Of a stretch of 64,000 nucleotides of DNA, positions 57,744 through 64,000 are shown in pieces (position 1 is the first letter of the stretch; each line of letters opens with the position of its first letter). The notes below the pieces were generated by a model. That model ran no database searches. It was not told where the DNA came from and worked only from the letters and a program-made list of their open reading frames with translations. This DNA comes from AWTP1-13 sp963775835 (GTDB lineage Bacteria; Pseudomonadota; Alphaproteobacteria; Rhizobiales; Hyphomicrobiaceae), in assembly GCA_963775835.1 (NCBI GenBank), contig CAVZKV010000003.1:53154-117153 (forward strand), given 5' to 3'. Made by a program: the position numbers and the translations under genes.

Positions 57744-60700
57744 TCACTGCGGCGCGAACCTGCGGTCGGGATCGGGCGCGCGCGTCTTGGCGAGACCGTC
57801 CCAGGTCCAGCGCGAGACGTGGACGGCATCGATGCCCTCCTTGCGCTGCAGCTGGCAGATCGACACGCCTGGCAGCTCGGCGTAGCAGGCCCATTCGCGC
57901 TCGCTGGTGATCACAAAATCAAGGTCGAAAGCGCGGATCAGCCCCATGCAGTGCGCCCGCGCCGCGTCATCGATGCCGGCGAGCGCCTCGTCGAGCAGCA
58001 TTAGGCGCGGCGCGTGCTTGCAGCCGTCATGGGTGTAGAAGCTGGCGACTGCGGCGAACAGCGGCACCGTGAGGCCGAGCGCACGCTCGCCGCTGGAGGC
58101 GGGGCCCGCGAGCTTGCGCCAGCTCCCGTCCTGCCAGCGCTCCACACGAAAACGGTGCCAGCGGCGGTAATCGAGCGCACGGCCCAGCTGGTCGGCGAGC
58201 GTGCCGGTGCCCGATCCCTCAACCACGGCCGCCTCGCGCTCGGCGGCGATGCGCTGCTGCAGCATTGCACCGATGACTCTGCGGTCCTCTGCGGTCCACA
58301 GATCGGCGCTGGCGTTGAGCAGGCGCTTGCGCGCCGCTTCCAGCCCGACGGGAGCGCCCTCCTGCTCGCTGAGCGGCGGCCACAGCAGACGGTAGCGCAC
58401 GCCCGTCGAGGTCGGCCGGCGGTGCAGCTCGTCGTTGATGCGGTGGCGCCGCGCCTCGGCGGTCTGCAGCAGGCGCTGGATCTCAGCGGCGATCTCCGAC
58501 TCCAGATGGCCCTCCAGGATCTCGCGCTCCTTGGCCGTCAGCAGCTCGTTGCGCTGGGCGATCTCCTCGCTGAGGTAGAGCGCGATCCGGTCGGGACGCT
58601 CCCGCCGCCCCTGGTGAAGAACGTGGACGACCAGCCCGAAGTCGCTCGAACTCGACGTGCGCCTGGTGGCCGCGCGCGTTGAGCGCCCGCTGCAGGTCGG
58701 TGGCGTCGCCGGCGACCTCCTTCTGCACGCGCTCCCATGACACGTCGTCATGCCTGACGTCAGTGAGCGCCTGCTCGGTGCGGCGTGCCAACGTCAGGGC
58801 CGGGTCGATGGTCCAGCTGGCGGTGAGATCCGGCACCGGCGCCTCGGGCCAGGCCGCGAGCAGCAGCCCGGTCGCCGCGAAGCGCTGGAAGCGGGCGACG
58901 AAATCGGCGCGCTCGATGCTGCGCTGCTCGAAAGCCGCAGCGGCCATGCGCGCGTTGGCTCCGGCGACGGCGCGCGCCTCGCCGCGCTCGTGCAGCGCGG
59001 TGTTCGCCTTTTTGAGCCCCGCTTCGCCGCTGGCGACATCGGCTTTCGCCTCCGACAGCTGGCGCCGCAGGTCCTCGACCTTGGCCCCAACAGTCCCACG
59101 CAGGACGGCCAAGCGCGCGTCCGCCTCATCCGCCTCGATCAGCGCGGTGGCCGAGCGTTCCTGGCTGTGTCGAAGGTCGTCGTGCAACTCCTGCTCGATC
59201 CGGCGCTGGCGCTCTAGCTCCGGGAGCGCCTGGCGCACGTCGCTGGCGGCGTGGCAGAGGAGCGCTTGCGCTTCGAGATAATCGTCCAGTGACGCCTCTA
59301 CTGCAGGCAGTGCATCGGCTGAGGCCGGCAGGTTGAGATCCGCAGCGTCGGTCACCAGTCTCTCGCGCAGGCCGCGCCGGGCGTGCTCCGCCTCCTCGAA
59401 GCGGATATCGGCCGCTGCAAGTTGCTCGCGCGCGGCATGGAAATCCCGCGCACAGGCGGTCGCCGCAAGGTGCGCTTGCCGCAGCTCCTCGTCAGCCGGT
59501 GCCAGCCGCCACTCCCCGACGGCCTGTTCATCATCGTGCTCCAGCTGCTCCACAGCCGCCTGCAGTGTTGCCAGCTCGCCGCCAAGCTGGATCAGCCGCT
59601 CGGCGATGGCGGCTAGGCGGCGTGCGCGCGCCGCGGCACGAGCCGCAAAGCCGATATAGGCCGCCTCGGCCTTGGTCCAGGCGCCGGCGAGCGCCCCGAG
59701 GCGGAAGTGGCCGTCGGGCGCGACCCACGTCTCGCAGTCGCCGGGATCGTCGACAGCACAGGCAATCCCGGCCAGCACGGCAGTGACGACGCGCGGCGGC
59801 ACGGGGCACCCGGCCGGTACCGCGGCCTCGAGCCAGGATCCGAGGGAGGTCCGGTAGGGCGCCAGCGCCAGCGCCTGCACGTCGAGGAACGGCTTGCCGT
59901 CGGCGCCCACCTGCAGGCAGCCGTCGGGAGAGAGCCAGGCGTCCAGCAGGCCGGAGCCCTCCAGTGCCGCCTCGATGCCAGCGCGCTCGCTTTCGCCGAC
60001 AAAAGATCTGAAATCGACCAGCTGCCACAGCGGGGCGCCGACGCGAGTGGTGCGGACTTGCGGATCACGGGTATGGGGTGCGGACGGCCCTGTATCGACG
60101 CCGTTTTCCAGGCGGCTGCGCTCGTCCTCCAGCGCCGCGCGGTCGTTTTCCAGCTCCCGGCGGCGTACGTCGAGCGCCACGCGGCGTTCGGCGGATCGCA
60201 CGCTGTGCTCCTGCTGTGCTGTCTGCAGGAGGCGGCGCGCCGGGTTGTCGCCGTCGAGCACGCGCACCCACTCGACCAATGCCGTCACGGCGGCGCGCCG
60301 GCTCTCGGCGCTGGTGGCCAGCTGCTTGAGATCCGGCAGGTGGCGCTCCCACGCCGCGATAAGCGCTTCGCCTTCAGTATCGACGGCCTGGTCGGCGCTC
60401 TCGCGCCGCGCAATGGCCTCCTGCAGCGCCGCCGACTTCTCGTCGCGCGCCTCGCGGCGCTGGACGAGTACACCCTCGGCCGATGCCACCTGCGCGAGGA
60501 GGCCGCGGATCAGCCCAATGTCCTTGCGGCGCGCCACCGCCAGGGCGCGCAGCGCGCCGCAGGCCTGGTCGAACCCCTGCGGCTGCAACGCAACCAGCCC
60601 CGCTGCCGCGATCCCGGCGAGAGCGCTGTCGGAATAGGGTGCGGCGAAGCCGGCCATATCGGCGCGCGCCGCGCTCTCCTGGCGTGCGGCGACGAGCCTT

Positions 60701-61920
60701 GCCTCGATCGACGCAACGCGCTTGGCCAAGCGGCGCAACTCGTCTGCATCGCGACGCAGCCGCTGCTCCGCCTTCTCCACTGTGCGCGTCGCCTCTTCCA
60801 GAGCCCGCCGGCGCGCCTGGGCATCCCGCTCGCAGTTCTCCAAACGATTGGCATCCTGATTGGTAGGATCGGCACGCAAGGTCTCCAGCCGGGCTTGCGC
60901 TCGCCTCAGCGCCAGCTCAGTCTCCTGGTAAACCGTCTTGGCACTCGTCTCGGTCAGCTCCGCCGCCTCCAGCAGCGCCTGCGCCTCGTTGCGGGCGCGG
61001 CTGGCGTTGTCGTGCTCAGTCTGTGCAGCGCGTAAGAGGGCCGCCTCGCGCCGGCTGCGCGTGCCGGCGTAGAGTCGATAGCGCCGCTCGAACTGTGCCA
61101 CTGCCTTGGCAAGCGTCTGGTACTCCTCCAGCTGGCGGCGGTCCTCCTCCAATTGGCCCATCGCGTCGGCCACGTCGCTGACGAGATCCGGAGAAACCGG
61201 CGGCAGGGCCTCGCTCAGCGCATCGGACAGGGCTCCCTCGTCAGGCTTCTTCGATAGCTGCGGCTGGCGCAGCTGGATCAGCGTATCCATCAGCGCGTCG
61301 TAGCGCTGCTGGCCGAGGTGGAACAGGCGCTCGTCTACGGCGCGGCGATAGCTCCTGGCGGTCTCGAACACCTGGCCGCGGCCCTGCAGGATCTCGCGCA
61401 GGCGCTCTTTCGTGAGGACGACACGCTGCTCGCTGGTCAGCCAGAGGTCCTGGTTGATGCGCGGGGCATGCACGGCAGCCTCGATGATGAAGTACCAGCA
61501 GTCCACCTGCGACTTCCCCTCCACCGCGGAGAGGCCGGCACCGAGCGTGAGATAGTGCGCCTGGCCGTCGTCGGCGACGCGGCCGAACTCGAGCCACGCG
61601 TAGCCCATGCGCCGCGAATGCGTGCCCATGAGCAGGTTCCAGCTCATCCTCTTGCCACCGTCGCCGTCGGGCTCGATGCGGGACGGCTTGACCTGGGCAT
61701 CGAGGAGGAACGGCAAGGTCAGCGACAGCACCTTGGACTTGCCGGTACCGTTGTTGCCCCTGAGCAAAAGATGGCCGTCGCGGAACCAGAACTCCTCGCT
61801 GTCGTAGTGGTAGAGCTCGACGAGTCCCAGCCGCAGCGGCTGCCAGCGCGCTAGCTTGGGGAACGGCAGGGCCGGTCTCGATGCCTCCGGCTCCGAGGCG
61901 AACAGCGGCGTGTCCATCAT
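57744..61920 (-). CDS. jetC: Wadjet type II SMC-like ATPase JetC (TIGR02680), split by a GANNTC insertion
   Basis: About 1391 residues once GAACTC at 58648-58653 (GAGTTC on the coding strand) is read as GANTC; the joint becomes AHVESSDFGLVVHVLHQGRR. Walker A is GNNGTGKS (residues 55-62). Long Ala/Arg/Glu-rich coiled coils occupy roughly 240-600 and 790-1080 around a globular middle part. The ABC signature SSGERALGLTVPLFAA and Walker B/D-loop LMLLDEALAGID follow near the end. It is the MukB-like motor that dimerises and extrudes circular DNA loops. As written the frame stops after residue 1145 and would lose the signature and Walker B. It overlaps jetB by four bases (ATGA). Confidence 0.9.
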
Positions 61921-63224
61921 GTCAGCTCCAGCTCCTCGCCCGCAAAGAGCTGCACGGCGCGCTCAACGTTAGGACTGCGCACCTTAGCCTCGCCGAGCGT
62001 AAACCGGGCGAGCGCTGGCAACGGTGCAATCGCGTCAGTGCAGCGCTCGACCAGCTGCAGCTTCTCCAGCCGCTGCACCGCTGTCTCAGCGAGCTCTGCC
62101 TCTGCGCCCGCAGCGCGCGCAGACTTGCGCCAATATTTGCCGAACCGCACCTTGGCCTCGCGCAGGAACTCCACCACATCGGCCATGCGCACGGGCGCGG
62201 CCAGCTCTTGCATGACGGCGGGGCCGTTCGGCCTAAGCTGGCGGCGGCCGCGCGCCAGGAAGTCTGCCACCAGCAGGGTCGCGTGCGCCTCGGTCCCTTC
62301 GGCCGGCATGGCGATGTCAGTCAGCTCGCCCGCGTCGTCGACTAATGCCAAGCCTTCGGCGCGGCTCTCGGGCGTCAACCCGGTGGCGTCGCACAGGCGC
62401 GCCGCCATGGTGCCGCGCTGGTTGATGAAATAAGCGCGCGCCTCAGGTCCCAGCCTATCGATGTAGACGACCGGATCGTCTAGAAGCTGGCGCGCCAGCT
62501 GGTGGCGCACTGCCGTGCGCCGTCCCTCGTCGCTGTCGGCCACCGGCTCCGCCACCAGCGCCCGCAACCTGTCGTCCAGTGTAGCCGGCGCATCCTGCCG
62601 CGCCCAGGTCGACGGGCCGCGCACGGCGGCCAGCATGCCCGCAAGGGCTCGGCGGTGGATGTCGTAGAGCGCGTCAGCCTGCTCGCCGTCCGACTGCACG
62701 AAGGCTTCCTCCTCGCCGGCGACGAGCCCCAGCACGCCGAGGTCCAGCAAGGCCTTGCACACCGACACCACCTCTCGCCGCTCTTGCTGAGAGGTGAGCG
62801 CGAATGTAAAGCCGAGGGCGGCGAGCTCCGGCTCGGCGGCGAGCTGGAGCAGCTTCTCGCCAAGCAGCCGCAGCGTGATCTGAGGGTCAGCCCGCTCCAG
62901 CACTGCACACGCAAGGCACAGGAGCACGTAGCGGCGCCGGTCGTAGCCGTCGAAGCCGCGCACGGCACTGGCAAGATCGGCAGGCCGCTTGAAAAGGCGC
63001 GCGCCGCTGGGCTCCACCTCCAGCATCCAGCCGGTCTCGCGCAGGAACCACTCGCGAAGGGCCTCGGCGTGCCGGGAGACCAGGTTGAAGCTCTCGTGCT
63101 TTGGACTGAGCAGCGGCCGCATAAGCAAGGCGCGCAGGGCCTCGCGCAGTTGCTCCTCCCGGGCCTGCCGCTGGCGCTGGCCGGTGCTGCGGCTTAGGCT
63201 GTCGCAATCGTTCGTCCTGACCAT
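61917..63224 (-). CDS. jetB: Wadjet type II subunit JetB (TIGR02678, DUF2398)
   Basis: 435 residues. It begins with a basic region and LREALRALLMRPLLSPKHES, then LREWFLRETGWMLEVEPSGA and FDGYDRRRYVLLCLACAVLE, the DUF2398 core, followed by a second helical half ending in VQRLEKLQLVERC. It is the MukE-like kite subunit that binds the kleisin. It starts five bases after the jetA stop and its own stop overlaps the jetC start. Confidence 0.9.
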   Translation of the reverse strand: MVRTNDCDSLSRSTGQRQRQAREEQLREALRALLMRPLLSPKHESFNLVSRHAEALREWFLRETGWMLEVEPSGARLFKRPADLASAVRGFDGYDRRRYVLLCLACAVLERADPQITLRLLGEKLLQLAAEPELAALGFTFALTSQQERREVVSVCKALLDLGVLGLVAGEEEAFVQSDGEQADALYDIHRRALAGMLAAVRGPSTWARQDAPATLDDRLRALVAEPVADSDEGRRTAVRHQLARQLLDDPVVYIDRLGPEARAYFINQRGTMAARLCDATGLTPESRAEGLALVDDAGELTDIAMPAEGTEAHATLLVADFLARGRRQLRPNGPAVMQELAAPVRMADVVEFLREAKVRFGKYWRKSARAAGAEAELAETAVQRLEKLQLVERCTDAIAPLPALARFTLGEAKVRSPNVERAVQLFAGEELELT

Positions 63225-63229
63225 CGTGC

Positions 63230-64000
63230 CTATCCCGTGGGTGTGATCGTGATCAGATGGTCCCGCCCGGCGAAGACGCCGTGCGGGGTGTGGACCTCGG
63301 CACGGCTGTCCGCCCCGAGGGGCTCAAGGCGAATGCGCAAGAGGCCATCGCCGGTCTGGCGCTCGACGGTGAACTCGGGGCTCTCCTGCTCCGCCAGGGC
63401 CTCGCCGAGCAGATTAAGAAAGAGGCCGAAGGTATGCGGGTCGAGCGCGCCCAGCTCCGACAGACGCGTCGGCCGGCCGGTGGCTAGGCGCAGGCGCGCT
63501 GCCTCGACCTGCTCGGCTTCCTCAGCGAGCCCCTGCTCCAGCAGCCGGCGGGCCGCGGCGCGGTCGCGCACGCGGGGCAGCGGTCCGCGCGGCGCTACCT
63601 CGCCGTACTCACGTAACCTCGGGCTGATGGTGAGGGCAGGCGCGTCCGCCCAAGGCGTGCCGGGTCCCGCCTCTGCGGCATCGTCCGGAACAAGCGCAAA
63701 ATGCCGAGCCGGGTTGAGCGCGAACGCGACGCGCGCCAGCCGGTGTGCCTCCGCGTCGCTCGCACATCCGGCGAACCAGGAGGCGAGCACACGGAAGTCC
63801 GTCGACCGGTCGCTGCGGCCGCTGCGCCGCTCGTTGAGCGCGCCGATCGCGCCCAGGAGCTGCGGGATCGCGGCGCGCGCCCGCGCGCGCAGCAGCTCTG
63901 ACTGCGAGGGCTCGTGACCGGAGCGGAAGAACCATCCCTCAAGCCCGCTCCAGCGCTCGCGCCAAGCCTCCAGATAACGCGTCTGCGCCTCGGCTAGCTC
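63230..64000 (-). CDS. jetA: Wadjet type II subunit JetA (TIGR02677, DUF2397), C-terminal part; 5' end outside window
   Basis: The minus-strand frame is open to the window edge, giving 256 visible residues, about half of the usual 500. The visible part reads ARAAIPQLLGAIGALNERRS, TDFRVLASWFAGCASDAEAH, RLSELGALDPHTFGLFLNLL, GEALAEQE and ends HGVFAGRDHLITITPTG, as in DUF2397. JetA is the MukF-like kleisin that bridges the SMC heads. It should be the first gene of the operon, so the promoter lies beyond the window. Confidence 0.9.
   Translation of the reverse strand, partial: ELAEAQTRYLEAWRERWSGLEGWFFRSGHEPSQSELLRARARAAIPQLLGAIGALNERRSGRSDRSTDFRVLASWFAGCASDAEAHRLARVAFALNPARHFALVPDDAAEAGPGTPWADAPALTISPRLREYGEVAPRGPLPRVRDRAAARRLLEQGLAEEAEQVEAARLRLATGRPTRLSELGALDPHTFGLFLNLLGEALAEQESPEFTVERQTGDGLLRIRLEPLGADSRAEVHTPHGVFAGRDHLITITPTG

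Noticed and set aside
59707..61035. Long plus-strand open frame opposite jetC
   Set aside because: Antisense shadow of the Ala/Arg/Glu-rich coiled-coil region of JetC, with no ribosome-binding site or motif.
1..64000. CRISPR arrays, rRNA and tRNA genes, complete insertion sequences
   Set aside because: I saw no regularly spaced direct repeats, no rRNA-like sequence, no complete tRNA cloverleaf and no intact transposase. A dedicated search could still find a tRNA that I missed.

Overview
The window looks like a chromosomal segment of a high-GC alphaproteobacterium, probably of Hyphomicrobiales type. The clues are an HWE-family histidine kinase, many TRAP, tricarboxylate and oligopeptide uptake genes, an alkylhydroperoxidase/CMD gene pair of the Avi_7169/Avi_7170 type, DUF4239 and FadL genes, and a frameshift signature centred on GANTC, the CcrM methylation site of this class. 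The species cannot be named from the sequence. Genes are mostly single or in short operons, and many intergenic stretches hold gene relics, so the region is accessory and partly decaying.

Layout. 0-4.4 kb: the C-terminal part of a Lon-like protease coupled to an unknown gene, a redoxin-2OG oxygenase fusion and a strong terminator. 4.7-10 kb: a broken hydrogenase (hyf-like) locus meets a truncated branched-chain amino acid ABC locus head to head, followed by a flavoprotein and two CMD-family genes. 10-19 kb: scattered genes (quinone oxidoreductase, FadL porin, CAP protein, beta-hydroxyacid dehydrogenase) with TRAP and DUF4239 relics. 19-25 kb: an aryl-AMP ligase, a D-2-hydroxyacid dehydrogenase, an O-methyltransferase and a CinA-like/nucleotidylyltransferase fusion. 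25-32 kb: a duplicated DUF899 module with a regulator, a beta-propeller protein, LysE and VOC proteins, plus integrase and methyltransferase relics. 32-40 kb: an M81 metallopeptidase divergent from a complete dipeptide-type ABC operon. 40-50 kb: a MASE1-PAS-HWE kinase, a TctC-type binding protein, an oxidoreductase, a DUF1028/RidA pair and a flavin monooxygenase. 50-56 kb: a PotABCD-like ABC operon ending in a ThDP-dependent enzyme. 56.4-64 kb: a minus-strand four-gene operon recognisable as a type II Wadjet (JetABCD) anti-plasmid SMC system, next to an integrase relic.

Two points stand out. First, the Wadjet operon is complete except for the N-terminus of JetA, which lies beyond the window. 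Second, nine single-base insertions that split otherwise good genes, including jetC, all lie in GANNTC hexamers that become GANTC once the extra base is removed, and each removal restores family-consistent protein. The simplest explanation is systematic miscalling of methylated GANTC sites in long reads, so these genes are probably intact in the cell. Single-base deletions in C/G runs, amber codons and deletion junctions elsewhere do not fit this pattern, and the relics that carry deletion junctions are probably genuine.
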